A DNA stretch of 64,000 nucleotides from Favolaschia claudopus. Its lineage: Eukaryota > Basidiomycota > Agaricomycetes > Agaricales > Mycenaceae. The notes below the pieces were generated by a model. That model saw only the letters and a list, made by a program, of their open reading frames with translations, ran no database searches and was not told the DNA's origin. Positions 36,901 to 50,300 of the stretch are shown in pieces. The first letter of the stretch is position 1; each line of letters starts with the position of its first letter. The translations under genes were made by a program, and so were the position numbers. The stretch lies in contig JAWWNJ010000047.1 in NCBI GenBank assembly GCA_037176885.1, positions 1,517,808-1,581,807 on the forward strand, given 5' to 3'.

Positions 36901-37928
36901 TGCAGTCAAGTGAACTCGACAGTTGTGAGTATGGGTCGTTCTGCAGGCAACAAAACTCATTCATTCACTCCATTACCTCGTCCCGACGACGCAACACCGC
37001 GAGCAATTTATCCCATACCTACATCTCCTCATATTGCAATCCCCCGATCTTCAAGAATTCGTCGTCTCACCAGGTTTCGTCTCCCTTTCCTACGATCCAT
37101 TCAATTTCACTGGTTCATCAAGTCGATCGATTTGCAAACCAAGAATGCATTTGTATTTTCATTTCGCTAGACAGGTTCGCTCCAACGATGCGTCTCATCT
37201 GCGTTCCTTCAGCTCGCATCTCCACCCCACCCCCGCCTTGATGCATCCGGCGCCATCGCTCAACTTCTCTTCCTTTCGTTTTCAACGCCGAATCCATTCG
37301 GGTGGCGCTCCATGGCCAGCTGAGTGAATTCGTTTGTTCTCCCTCGAAATCGGGAAAATTCACTTTGGTTTGTCTTGGAGCCGTCTCTGGTTAGGAAAGT
37401 CACACACTTATCTGGTGCCCCTCGACGACGACCACGCCCTATCATCGCCCTAAACCTCAACATTGCAACGCCTCGGCGTGTAGACTGGCGCGCAAGTGCC
37501 GCCAAATTCAACGTCAGTTCGTTCAAATGAAATACTCGTGTGCGCACGCAGCTGATTGCATGCCGACCTCGTCTCACTGTGCGCGGGGAGGTAGATGGGA
37601 AGGCTCTTGACGCGGAACCTTTCGCGGTAGGAGCAGGGTCAGGATGGTGGACCGTGGTCGGTGGCGGGGAGTTGAAATGAAATAGATGCTTGGTATTTTA
37701 GCCAGCCGTACGTGTGCTATAATTGTCTTTGCACGCCCTCCTCCCCCTCCCTATCCGATCCTTCCCCTCCTGTTAACTCAGTTTCTCCACTGTGCTTGCA
37801 CCTATTATTCTGTATCAGACCCACCTGTTTCTTCCCACTTCACATTGACGACACGCCGACCAGTCTCGTGGTGCCTCATATTCCTGGTTTCTCATCCGCC
37901 GATCCACACCGTCCCACCCACCTCCACA
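33922..37928 (+). other. Non-coding stretch between F-box gene and satellite
   Basis: Pyrimidine-rich + strand with frames up to 146 codons, none recognisable. Intron-like signals occur (for example a GTGAGT donor near 36924). No repeat shared with the satellite was seen until 37929. Confidence 0.35.
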
Positions 37929-38164
37929 CTAGCTACGGTAATGGGGAATTCTGCGCAGAATTCCATGCAAAAGGACCTCAAAACAGCGGAATTCTGGGCG
38001 AAATAGACGGCGTGGGAGGGAATTCTGGGCGGATCAATTAAAACATGCCAGAAATTGAGAGCAAACTACAGAATTCTGGGCGAAATTGTGATTTGGCCCC
38101 TCAAACTGCTGGAATTCTGGGCGAATGAATCAACCCCCACCAAATCATCGCATTGATTCAAACG
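37929..38164 (+). repeat. Module M1: palindrome plus GGAATTCTGGGCG iterons (left edge of array)
   Basis: Starts CTAGCTACGGTAA. Perfect palindrome GAATTCTGCGCAGAATTC (37946-37963). Four iterons GGAATTCTGGGCG start at 37988, 38019, 38070 and 38111 (the third begins AGAATT), spaced 31, 51 and 41 bp. The iteron shares GAATTCTG with the palindrome arm. The intervening block contains GGCGTGGGAGGGAAT as in other type I modules. It occurs only here, at the left boundary. Confidence 0.8.
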
Positions 38165-38192
38165 CACAATAAATATAGTCGAACACAGGACC

Positions 38193-38340
38193 CTATAAGA
38201 AATCAAAAAGGACAACAGAATCTTATAGTCACCAGCCAGGCCTTATAAGAATTGCGACTCACTGCCAAAAAAAATTATAAGCCAGAGCCAAGGCTTATAA
38301 GAAATGCAATTAAAATAGCTGACTCTGAGGCCTTATAAGA
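38193..38340 (+). repeat. TTATAAG box ladder (example)
   Basis: TTATAAG or TTATAG boxes at about 38194, 38223, 38243, 38275, 38295 and 38333, most preceded by GCC or GGC so that GCCTTATAAG palindromic cores form. Equivalent AT-rich ladders follow the iteron module in every monomer. Confidence 0.5.
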
Positions 38341-39640
38341 AATCGGGAAAAATGGTGGAGACCAAAAAGGTGCCAAATAGCCTACAAGTCAGCCTAGTAT
38401 GACCGCAAACACCTGAACAGGTCTCGTTGAGGTGCTATATTGACTTGAAGGGAAAACGTAAGGCTTGGACCGAAACCAGAATACGATAGTCAATTGAGCA
38501 CCGATTACCTTGGGTATAGGCTCGAATTGAAGCGTTCGAGGAGGGCTATAAGATTGTGTCATCAGCAATCGATTCGCAGGTCACCTGACATTTACGACTC
38601 GGTCAAACACTGCGTTCAACGCCACACAGAATGCACAAGGCAATACCAAAGCACGGACGTTAAGGTTTGGGACAACTACTCAGCACGGACGTTAAGGTTA
38701 GTGGTCCCACTCCCCCGACGGAATTCACCAGAATATAAAATTTTTTCGGCAGCTTCGGAAAGGAAACCGCGGTCCAAGCAATCCAGCAAGACAATGCACG
38801 GGTTAGCACTGGAATCCAGCAAGACATTGGCGAACTAGCCACTCAAACCTCCCCGCTATCGTAAAGGAAATGGCGGGGCACGGAGTCAACAGAAGCACGT
38901 ACGGCGGCAATGGTCAGCAATATATCAAAGAACTCAATGCAGGCAATCAACCCAGGCTGGCCAGTGAGTATCATCCCTTGCAACAACAGCAACTGTCCCC
39001 GCTGTTTCTATCTACTTCTCCCGGAGGCGTGCCAAATGGACCCACGACATCAAGAAGTAAAATAGCAGGCAATCAACCCAGTCTGACCCTGTCGAACACA
39101 TTCGGAGTGCTCTACCCACCAGGCCACCCTGAGTCAGAGCAGCAACTGCTTGCCTTGCAGTTCTGATTTCTACAAAACGACCCCGCACCAAGCCAACTTG
39201 TATCGCCGCAACTACATTCGTCTGAGCAGCTATAAGGAACAGAGATGTCTCAGAGCGGGCACAACCACTGGCCTTCAAAGGCTGCATTTGAGTCTCCAAT
39301 AGCGAACAGACCCTGCTGATCGGAAATTGTACTCAAGTCAAACACAACGTACCAGACTCAATTAGCCACTCATTGCCTTGGGTATAGGCTCAAAACGAAG
39401 CATTTGACCAGCATTATAAGGCTATATGGCTGGTGGGAATATCCGATGGCATTGAGGCACTCAAGTAGGCTACCGACTTGAGTATTGCCTTCGAACGCAA
39501 GTCGGTCATATGGATTGAATGCATCTGGGTAATCTCAATGACCTGCACTCAAAGCCAAGCATTACAAGGCCCTCATATCCTGGCAAGGGTTAGGGACATC
39601 GACTTCAGACCACTGGAATCCACAGGGATATCCAAAAAGG

Positions 39641-39796
39641 CTAGCTACGGTAATGGAGAATGCATGCATGCATTCCGTGAAACAGGGGCCTGAAACCACT
39701 GGAATCTAAGCCGCCTTTGGCAGCGTGGGAGGGAATCTAGTCCGCATCAATTTCGATTGGGAAAAGCTCCCTCAAATCACCGGAATCTAAGCCGCC
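39641..39796 (+). repeat. Module M2: palindrome plus GGAATCTAAGCCGCC iterons
   Basis: Starts CTAGCTACGGTAA. Perfect palindrome GAATGCATGCATGCATTC (39658-39675). Iterons start at 39701, 39732 and 39782 (spacing 31 and 50). Copies are at 45791 and 51941. Here the iteron shares only GAAT with the palindrome arm. Confidence 0.8.
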
Positions 39797-41052
39797 ACCC
39801 AGAGTATCGTCCCTCACCCCTCTGCCAACAGGAAAACAAAACAGCACACAGTCAAAGGCACCAACTCGAAAGTGCAAAAGGATTCTTATAGACAAGCCCA
39901 AGCCCTTATATTAAATGCGAAAAAATTATAGCCAAGTGCGGGCCCTTATAATTAATGCCAATTAAAATCATTATTATAGTCAGCGCTCCAGCACTATAAG
40001 GACAGTGCAGAAAAATGTTGTTGGAACCAAATATGCCCCAAATACCTTACAAACCATGGTAGGGTCACCGCGAATGGCCCAACAGGTCTCGTTGACTTGC
40101 TATATGGCCACGAACGGAAACCGTAGGGCGAAAACTGAAACTCTGATAGCACACTCAATTCTCTACCGATTGCCTTGGGTATAGGCTCGAATTGAAGCGT
40201 TTGAATAGCACTACAAGGGCTAGTAGTGATCGTTTGAATCGAACGTCACAAAGGTACTCAGGTATTCACGTGTCTTGAATATATTCGGCGATTTACTTGA
40301 ACAGACGAGTACACTGCATCGATTGAATATGTCTCACTCATAGGCGTTCAAAACCAAGCATTATACGGCCCTGGTATTCTGGCAAGGTTTAGGCATATCG
40401 ACTTCAGACAGTACAGACACTGCGTAAACAATACAAGCACCGAACACGCCGATCGAAGCTATACGGCAGACACAAGTGTACTGCATCAATTGAATACGTC
40501 TCACTGATAGGCCTTCGAAACCACAGATCACAGGTCTCTGGTGTCCTGGCAAGGTTTAGGGATATCAACTTCAACGGGTAGAGACGCTGCGTAAACCCAA
40601 ACACGCCTATCGAAGCTATACGGAATCCAGCAAGGCACCACCAGAGCAGAGACGTTAAGGTTGGCGACAACCCAACAGCACGGACGTTAAGGTTAGCGAC
40701 CCCACTCCCCCGACGGAATTCACCAGAATATAAAATTTTTCGGCAGCTTCGGAAAGGAAATCGAAGAGCACGCAATCCAGCAAAGCAGTGTACGGGTTAA
40801 CAACGCAATGCAGCAAGACATTGGCGAACTAGCCACTCATAGCTCCCCGCTATCGTAAAGGAAACCAAGGTCATCGGAGTGAGGGGAGAGACGTATTCAG
40901 CTAGAGAGCAACGACTATACGACCAGAGACCACAGAGTACAACACTTCAAACAGTACAGACATTCAGTGAAGGTCAAGCATTATTATAAGGCCAGAATAG
41001 CACTCAATAAGAGCATCACCCTATAGTGTTCAAGTGAGTCAATGCATTGAAC

Positions 41053-41229
41053 CTAGCTATCTTCCCCGGGAATTAGGGGCCTAATTCCGTGCCAAGGGGC
41101 CTCAAAACAGCGGAATTACGGGCAACAACGACAGCGTGGGAGGGAATTAGGGGCAACACATGAAAAACGCCTCTAGAATCTAGGGAATTAGGAGCAACAG
41201 CTGGAATCAGGAGCAACAGGAATCCTCCC
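41053..41229 (+). repeat. Module M3: near-palindrome plus GGAATTAGGGGCAAC iterons
   Basis: Starts CTAGCTATCTTCCCCGG. GAATTAGGGGCCTAATTC (41070-41087) is palindromic except for the central GG. Iterons start at 41112, 41143, 41184 and 41203 (spacing 31, 41, 19). The iteron repeats the palindrome arm for 11 nt (GAATTAGGGGC). Copies are at 44113, 47203, 50263 and 53351. Confidence 0.8.
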
Positions 41230-42707
41230 AGAATCTTTGCAGTGGAAACAAACACACAATAAATATAGCCGAACACAGCACCCTATAAGAAATCAAAAAG
41301 GACAACAGAATCTTATAGTCACCAGCCAGACCTTATAAGAATTGCGACTCACTGCCAAAAAAAATTATAAGCCAGAGCCAAGGCTTATAAGAAATGCAAT
41401 TAAAATAGCCGACTCTGAGGCCTCGTAAGAAATCGGGAAAAGTGGTGGAGACCAAAAAGATGCCAAATAGCCTACAAGTCAGCCTAGTGTCACCGCAAAC
41501 ACCCGAACAGGTCTCGTTGAGGTGCTATATTGACTTGAATGGAAAACGTAAGGCTTGGACCGAAAGGTTGGTACGACAGCCAATTGAGCACCGATTGCCT
41601 TGGGTATAGGCCCGAATGGAAGCGTTTGACGAGGACTATAAGATTATGTCATCAGCCCTCGAGTCGCAGGTCACCTGACATTCCTGACTTGGTCAAACAC
41701 TGCGTTTGAAGCCATACGGAATACACAAGACAACCCCAAAGCACGGATGTTAAGGTTTGGGACAACTACCCAGCACGAACGTTAAGGTTAGTGGTCCCAC
41801 TCCCCCGATGGAATTCACTAGAATATAAAATTTTTTCGGCAGCTTCGGAAAGGAAACCGCGGACCAAGCAATCCAGCAAGGCAATACACGGGTTAACAAC
41901 GGAATCCAGCAAGACATTGGCGAACTAGCCGCTCACAGCTGCCCGCTAGAACGTAAAGGAAGTCGCGGATGACCAAGTCAATGGAAGCACGTACTTGACT
42001 GTACAAGCCAATGGTCAACAATACATCACCAAGTGCGATGGCAGCCAATCAATCAACCCAGTCTGCCTAGTGAGTATCATGCCTTGCAACAACAGCAACT
42101 GTCTCTCCCAGAGGCGTGCCAAATGGACCCTCGACATCAAGAAGTAAAATAGCAGGCAATCAACCCAGTCTGACCCTGTCGAACACATTCAAAGTGCTCT
42201 ACCCACCAGGCCACCCTGAGTCAGAGCAGCAACTGCTTGCCTTGCAGTTTTGATTTCTACAAAACGACCCCGCACCAAGCCAACTTGGATCGCCGCAACT
42301 ACATCCGTCTGAGCAGCTATAAGGAATAGAGATGTCTCATAGCGGGCACAACTACTGGCCTTCAAGGGCTGCGTTTGAGGCTCCAATAGCGAACAGACCC
42401 TGCTGATCGGAGATTGTACTCAAGTCAAACACAACGTACCAGACTCAATTAGCCACTCATTGCCATGGTTATAGGCTCGAAAGGAAGCATTTGACCAGCA
42501 TTATAAGGCTATATGGCTGGCGGGAATATCCGATGGCATTGAGCCAGTCAAGTAGGGCACTGACTTGAATATCGCCTTTGAACGCAAATCGGTTGTATTG
42601 ATTGAATGCATCTGGATATTCTCAATGACTTGCACTCAAAGCCAGGCATTACAAAGCCCTGATATCCTGGCAAGGGTTAGGGACCTCGACTTCAGACTGC
42701 TGGAATC

Positions 42708-42904
42708 CTAGCTATCTTCCCCGGGAATGCAGGCCTGAATTCCGTGAGACAGGCCCCGAAACCAGTGGAATCCACACCACCTTTGGCAGCGTGGGAGGGA
42801 ATCCATGCCACCTTTTTGAATAATGCCCTCGGAATGGGCGGAATCCACGCCACCTACAGCGAAAGTGTGAAAATGAACCTGAAATGACTGGAATCCACGC
42901 CACC
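42708..42904 (+). repeat. Module M4: imperfect palindrome plus GGAATCCACGCCACC iterons
   Basis: Starts CTAGCTATCTTCCCCGG. GAATGCAGGCCTGAATTC (42725-42742) has one mismatched pair. Iterons start at 42767, 42798, 42840 and 42890 (spacing 31, 42, 50). A copy is at 48858. Confidence 0.8.
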
Positions 42905-44310
42905 TGCCGAAATCCACCCAAAATCTGAGAGCCAACTCGAAAATGTGAGCAGAAACTTATAGACGAGCCCAAGGCCTTATAATAAATGCGAAAAAATTAT
43001 AGCCAAGTGCGAGCCCTTATAATTAATGTCAATTAAAATCATTATTATAGTCAACGCTCCAGCACTATAAGGACAGTGCAGAAAAATATTGTTGGAACCA
43101 AATATGTCCCAAATGGCCTACAAACCATGGTAGTGTCACCGCGAACGGCCTGACAGGTCTTGTTGACTTGCTATATGGCCTCAAACGGAAACCGTAGGGC
43201 GAAAACCGAAACTCTGATAGCACAGTCAATTCTCTACCGATTGCCTTGGGTCTAGGCTCGAATTGAAGCGTTTGAATGCCGCTACAAGGCTACACTGCCA
43301 GCGATCGCATTGAACCAAGTCAAGGTACTCAGGTATTGGGACGTGTTGAATATATACGGTCATTTGCGTGCAAAGACAAGTGCACTGCATCGACTGAATG
43401 TGTCTCACTGATAGGACTTGAAAGCCACGCATTATAGGTCTCTGGTGTCCTGGCAAGGTTTAGGGATATCGACTTCAGATGGTATAGACACTGTGTAGAG
43501 GGGACAAGCATCAAACACTGCAACCGAACAAATACGGAATCCAGCAAGGCAACACCAGAGCAGAGACGTTAAGGTTGGTGACAACCCAGCAGCACGGACG
43601 TTAAGGTTAGCGACCCCACTCCCCCGACGGAATTCACCAAAATCCAAAATTTTTTCGGCAGCTTCGGAAAGGAAATCGAAGAGCACACAATCCAGCAAGG
43701 CAGTGTACGGGTTAACAACGGAATGCAGCAAAGCGTTGGCGAACTAGCCACTCAGACCTCCCCGCTATCGTAAAGGAAACCAAGGTCATCGGAGTGAAGG
43801 GAACAGACGTATTCAAGTAGCGACCAACCATTATAATACCACATAGCACAGAGACTCAATACAAGGCTTCAAGGGTCATCACAGTGAACAGGAGGACGTA
43901 TTCAAAGGCTAAGCAACCATTATAAGGCCAGAACAGTACCCAGTACAACCAGAAGCCTTATAGTGTTCAATTGAGTCAATACAATACAAGACTGTGTTGC
44001 ACCAGCCAAGTGAACACCGTTGAGCCCATGTACCAACAGCCAGAGTCAATGCCTTGTAATGGTGCAAAGCCTTGGTCATATAGCCTGGAATGTGGAGGGA
44101 AATCCAGAAAGACTAGCTATCTTCCCCGGGAATTAGGGGCCTAATTCCGTGCCAAGGGGCCTCAAAACAGCGGAATTACGGGCAACAACGACAGCGTGGG
44201 AGGGAATTAGGGGCAACACATGAAAAACGCCTCTAGAATCTAGGGAATTAGGAGCAACAGCTGGAATCAGGAGCAACAGGAATCCTCCCAGAATCTTTGC
44301 AGTGGAAACA

Positions 44311-47300
44311 AACACACAATAAATATAGTCGAACACAGGACCCTATAAGAAATCAAAAAGGACAACAGAATCTTATAGTCACCAGCCAGGCCTTATAAGA
44401 ATTGCGACTCACTGCCAAAAAAAATTATAAGCCAGAGCCAAGGCTTATAAGAAATGCAATTAAAATAGCTGACTCTGAGGCCTTATAAGAAATCGGGAAA
44501 AATGGTGGAGACCAAAAAGGTGCCAAATAGCCTACAAGTCAGCCTAGTATGACCGCAAACACCTGAACAGGTCTCGTTGAGGTGCTATATTGACTTGAAG
44601 GGAAAACGTAAGGCTTGGACCGAAACCAGAATACGATAGTCAATTGAGCACCGATTACCTTGGGTATAGGCTCGAATTGAAGCGTTCGAGGAGGGCTATA
44701 AGATTGTGTCATCAGCAATCGATTCGCAGGTCACCTGACATTTACGACTCGGTCAAACACTGCGTTCAACGCCACACAGAATGCACAAGGCAATACCAAA
44801 GCACGGACGTTAAGGTTTGGGACAACTACTCAGCACGGACGTTAAGGTTAGTGGTCCCACTCCCCCGACGGAATTCACCAGAATATAAAATTTTTTCGGC
44901 AGCTTCGGAAAGGAAACCGCGGTCCAAGCAATCCAGCAAGACAATGCACGGGTTAGCACTGGAATCCAGCAAGACATTGGCGAACTAGCCACTCAAACCT
45001 CCCCGCTATCGTAAAGGAAATGGCGGGGCACGGAGTCAACAGAAGCACGTACGGCGGCAATGGTCAGCAATATATCAAAGAACTCAATGCAGGCAATCAA
45101 CCCAGGCTGGCCAGTGAGTATCATCCCTTGCAACAACAGCAACTGTCCCCGCTGTTTCTATCTACTTCTCCCGGAGGCGTGCCAAATGGACCCACGACAT
45201 CAAGAAGTAAAATAGCAGGCAATCAACCCAGTCTGACCCTGTCGAACACATTCGGAGTGCTCTACCCACCAGGCCACCCTGAGTCAGAGCAGCAACTGCT
45301 TGCCTTGCAGTTCTGATTTCTACAAAACGACCCCGCACCAAGCCAACTTGTATCGCCGCAACTACATTCGTCTGAGCAGCTATAAGGAACAGAGATGTCT
45401 CAGAGCGGGCACAACCACTGGCCTTCAAAGGCTGCATTTGAGTCTCCAATAGCGAACAGACCCTGCTGATCGGAAATTGTACTCAAGTCAAACACAACGT
45501 ACCAGACTCAATTAGCCACTCATTGCCTTGGGTATAGGCTCAAAACGAAGCATTTGACCAGCATTATAAGGCTATATGGCTGGTGGGAATATCCGATGGC
45601 ATTGAGGCACTCAAGTAGGCTACCGACTTGAGTATTGCCTTCGAACGCAAGTCGGTCATATGGATTGAATGCATCTGGGTAATCTCAATGACCTGCACTC
45701 AAAGCCAAGCATTACAAGGCCCTCATATCCTGGCAAGGGTTAGGGACATCGACTTCAGACCACTGGAATCCACAGGGATATCCAAAAAGGCTAGCTACGG
45801 TAATGGAGAATGCATGCATGCATTCCGTGAAACAGGGGCCTGAAACCACTGGAATCTAAGCCGCCTTTGGCAGCGTGGGAGGGAATCTAGTCCGCATCAA
45901 TTTCGATTGGGAAAAGCTCCCTCAAATCACCGGAATCTAAGCCGCCACCCAGAGTATCGTCCCTCACCCCTCTGCCAACAGGAAAACAAAACAGCACACA
46001 GTCAAAGGCACCAACTCGAAAGTGCAAAAGGATTCTTATAGACAAGCCCAAGCCCTTATATTAAATGCGAAAAAATTATAGCCAAGTGCGGGCCCTTATA
46101 ATTAATGCCAATTAAAATCATTATTATAGTCAGCGCTCCAGCACTATAAGGACAGTGCAGAAAAATGTTGTTGGAACCAAATATGCCCCAAATACCTTAC
46201 AAACCATGGTAGGGTCACCGCGAATGGCCCAACAGGTCTCGTTGACTTGCTATATGGCCACGAACGGAAACCGTAGGGCGAAAACTGAAACTCTGATAGC
46301 ACACTCAATTCTCTACCGATTGCCTTGGGTATAGGCTCGAATTGAAGCGTTTGAATAGCACTACAAGGGCTAGTAGTGATCGTTTGAATCGAACGTCACA
46401 AAGGTACTCAGGTATTCACGTGTCTTGAATATATTCGGCGATTTACTTGAACAGACGAGTACACTGCATCGATTGAATATGTCTCACTCATAGGCGTTCA
46501 AAACCAAGCATTATACGGCCCTGGTATTCTGGCAAGGTTTAGGCATATCGACTTCAGACAGTACAGACACTGCGTAAACAATACAAGCACCGAACACGCC
46601 GATCGAAGCTATACGGCAGACACAAGTGTACTGCATCAATTGAATACGTCTCACTGATAGGCCTTCGAAACCACAGATCACAGGTCTCTGGTGTCCTGGC
46701 AAGGTTTAGGGATATCAACTTCAACGGGTAGAGACGCTGCGTAAACCCAAACACGCCTATCGAAGCTATACGGAATCCAGCAAGGCACCACCAGAGCAGA
46801 GACGTTAAGGTTGGCGACAACCCAACAGCACGGACGTTAAGGTTAGCGACCCCACTCCCCCGACGGAATTCACCAGAATATAAAATTTTTCGGCAGCTTC
46901 GGAAAGGAAATCGAAGAGCACGCAATCCAGCAAAGCAGTGTACGGGTTAACAACGCAATGCAGCAAGACATTGGCGAACTAGCCACTCATAGCTCCCCGC
47001 TATCGTAAAGGAAACCAAGGTCATCGGAGTGAGGGGAGAGACGTATTCAGCTAGAGAGCAACGACTATACGACCAGAGACCACAGAGTACAACACTTCAA
47101 ACAGTACAGACATTCAGTGAAGGTCAAGCATTATTATAAGGCCAGAATAGCACTCAATAAGAGCATCACCCTATAGTGTTCAAGTGAGTCAATGCATTGA
47201 ACCTAGCTATCTTCCCCGGGAATTAGGGGCCTAATTCCGTGCCAAGGGGCCTCAAAACAGCGGAATTACGGGCAACAACGACAGCGTGGGAGGGAATTAG

Positions 47301-50300
47301 GGGCAACACATGAAAAACGCCTCTAGAATCTAGGGAATTAGGAGCAACAGCTGGAATCAGGAGCAACAGGAATCCTCCCAGAATCTTTGCAGTGGAAACA
47401 AACACACAATAAATATAGCCGAACACAGCACCCTATAAGAAATCAAAAAGGACAACAGAATCTTATAGTCACCAGCCAGACCTTATAAGAATTGCGACTC
47501 ACTGCCAAAAAAAATTATAAGCCAGAGCCAAGGCTTATAAGAAATGCAATTAAAATAGCCGACTCTGAGGCCTCGTAAGAAATCGGGAAAAGTGGTGGAG
47601 ACCAAAAAGATGCCAAATAGCCTACAAGTCAGCCTAGTGTCACCGCAAACACCCGAACAGGTCTCGTTGAGGTGCTATATTGACTTGAATGGAAAACGTA
47701 AGGCTTGGACCGAAAGGTTGGTACGACAGCCAATTGAGCACCGATTGCCTTGGGTATAGGCCCGAATGGAAGCGTTTGACGAGGACTATAAGATTATGTC
47801 ATCAGCCCTCGAGTCGCAGGTCACCTGACATTCCTGACTTGGTCAAACACTGCGTTTGAAGCCATACGGAATACACAAGACAACCCCAAAGCACGGATGT
47901 TAAGGTTTGGGACAACTACCCAGCACGAACGTTAAGGTTAGTGGTCCCACTCCCCCGATGGAATTCACTAGAATATAAAATTTTTTCGGCAGCTTCGGAA
48001 AGGAAACCGCGGACCAAGCAATCCAGCAAGGCAATACACGGGTTAACAACGGAATCCAGCAAGACATTGGCGAACTAGCCGCTCACAGCTGCCCGCTAGA
48101 ACGTAAAGGAAGTCGCGGATGACCAAGTCAATGGAAGCACGTACTTGACTGTACAAGCCAATGGTCAACAATACATCACCAAGTGCGATGGCAGCCAATC
48201 AATCAACCCAGTCTGCCTAGTGAGTATCATGCCTTGCAACAACAGCAACTGTCTCTCCCAGAGGCGTGCCAAATGGACCCTCGACATCAAGAAGTAAAAT
48301 AGCAGGCAATCAACCCAGTCTGACCCTGTCGAACACATTCAAAGTGCTCTACCCACCAGGCCACCCTGAGTCAGAGCAGCAACTGCTTGCCTTGCAGTTT
48401 TGATTTCTACAAAACGACCCCGCACCAAGCCAACTTGGATCGCCGCAACTACATCCGTCTGAGCAGCTATAAGGAATAGAGATGTCTCATAGCGGGCACA
48501 ACTACTGGCCTTCAAGGGCTGCGTTTGAGGCTCCAATAGCGAACAGACCCTGCTGATCGGAGATTGTACTCAAGTCAAACACAACGTACCAGACTCAATT
48601 AGCCACTCATTGCCATGGTTATAGGCTCGAAAGGAAGCATTTGACCAGCATTATAAGGCTATATGGCTGGCGGGAATATCCGATGGCATTGAGCCAGTCA
48701 AGTAGGGCACTGACTTGAATATCGCCTTTGAACGCAAATCGGTTGTATTGATTGAATGCATCTGGATATTCTCAATGACTTGCACTCAAAGCCAGGCATT
48801 ACAAAGCCCTGATATCCTGGCAAGGGTTAGGGACCTCGACTTCAGACTGCTGGAATCCTAGCTATCTTCCCCGGGAATGCAGGCCTGAATTCCGTGAGAC
48901 AGGCCCCGAAACCAGTGGAATCCACACCACCTTTGGCAGCGTGGGAGGGAATCCATGCCACCTTTTTGAATAATGCCCTCGGAATGGGCGGAATCCACGC
49001 CACCTACAGCGAAAGTGTGAAAATGAACCTGAAATGACTGGAATCCACGCCACCTGCCGAAATCCACCCAAAATCTGAGAGCCAACTCGAAAATGTGAGC
49101 AGAAACTTATAGACGAGCCCAAGGCCTTATAATAAATGCGAAAAAATTATAGCCAAGTGCGAGCCCTTATAATTAATGTCAATTAAAATCATTATTATAG
49201 TCAACGCTCCAGCACTATAAGGACAGTGCAGAAAAATATTGTTGGAACCAAATATGTCCCAAATGGCCTACAAACCATGGTAGTGTCACCGCGAACGGCC
49301 TGACAGGTCTTGTTGACTTGCTATATGGCCTCAAACGGAAACCGTAGGGCGAAAACCGAAACTCTGATAGCACAGTCAATTCTCTACCGATTGCCTTGGG
49401 TCTAGGCTCGAATTGAAGCGTTTGAATGCCGCTACAAGGCGACACTGCCAGCGATCGCATTGAACCAAGTCAAGGTACTCAGGTATTGGGACGTGTTGAA
49501 TATATACGGTCATTTGCGTGCAAAGACAAGTGCACTGCATCGACTGAATGTGTCTCACTGATAGGACTTGAAAGCCACGCATTATAGGTCTCTGGTGTCC
49601 TGGCAAGGTTTAGGGATATCGACTTCAGATGGTATAGACACTGTGTAGAGGGGACAAGCATCAAACACTGCAACCGAACAAATATGGAATCCAGCAAGGC
49701 AACACCAGAGCAGAGACGTTAAGGTTGGTGACAACCCAGCAGCACGGACGTTAAGGTTAGCGACCCCACTCCCCCGACGGAATTCACCAAAATCCAAAAT
49801 TTTTTCGGCAGCTTCGGAAAGGAAATCGAAGAGCACACAATCCAGCAAGGCAGTGTACGGGTTAACAACGGAATGCAGCAAAGCGTTGGCGAACTAGCCA
49901 CTCAGACCTCCCCGCTATCGTAAAGGAAACCAAGGTCATCGGAGTGAAGGGAACAGACGTATTCAAGTAGCGACCAACCATTATAATACCACATAGCACA
50001 GAGACTCAATACAAGGCTTCAAGGGTCATCACAGTGAACAGGAGGACGTATTCAAAGGCTAAGCAACCATTATAAGGCCAGAACAGTACCCAGTACAACC
50101 AGAAGCCTTATAGTGTTCAATTGAGTCAATACAATACAAGACTGTGTTGCACCAGCCAAGTGAACACCGTTGAGCCCATGTACCAACAGCCAGAGTCAAT
50201 GCCTTGTAATGGTGCAAAGCCTTGGTCATATAGCCTGGAATGTGGAGGGAAATCCAGAAAGACTAGCTATCTTCCCCGGGAATTAGGGGCCTAATTCCGT

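Larger units (their letters stand above)
38165..44310 (+). repeat. Subtelomeric satellite, 6150-bp higher-order repeat, copy A1
   Basis: Followed at exactly 6150-bp offset by a nearly identical copy. It contains four diverged 1.4-1.7 kb monomers, with modules M2 (39641), M3 (41053), M4 (42708) and a copy of M3 (44113). Each monomer carries, in order: the module, TTATAAG boxes, a GTCTCGTTGA...GCTATAT block, the GGGTATAGGCTCGAAT box, paired ACGTTAAGGTT boxes, CTCCCCCGACGGAATTC, TTTTTTCGGCAGCTTCGG, and GGCGAACTAGCCACTCA. Open frames are under 125 codons and are not conserved as proteins between diverged monomers. Confidence 0.95.

Noticed and set aside
38494..38838. 114-codon frame and others (60-123 codons) repeated in every satellite copy
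   Set aside because: Repeated only because the DNA is repeated; frames are not kept between diverged monomers and contain no domain.
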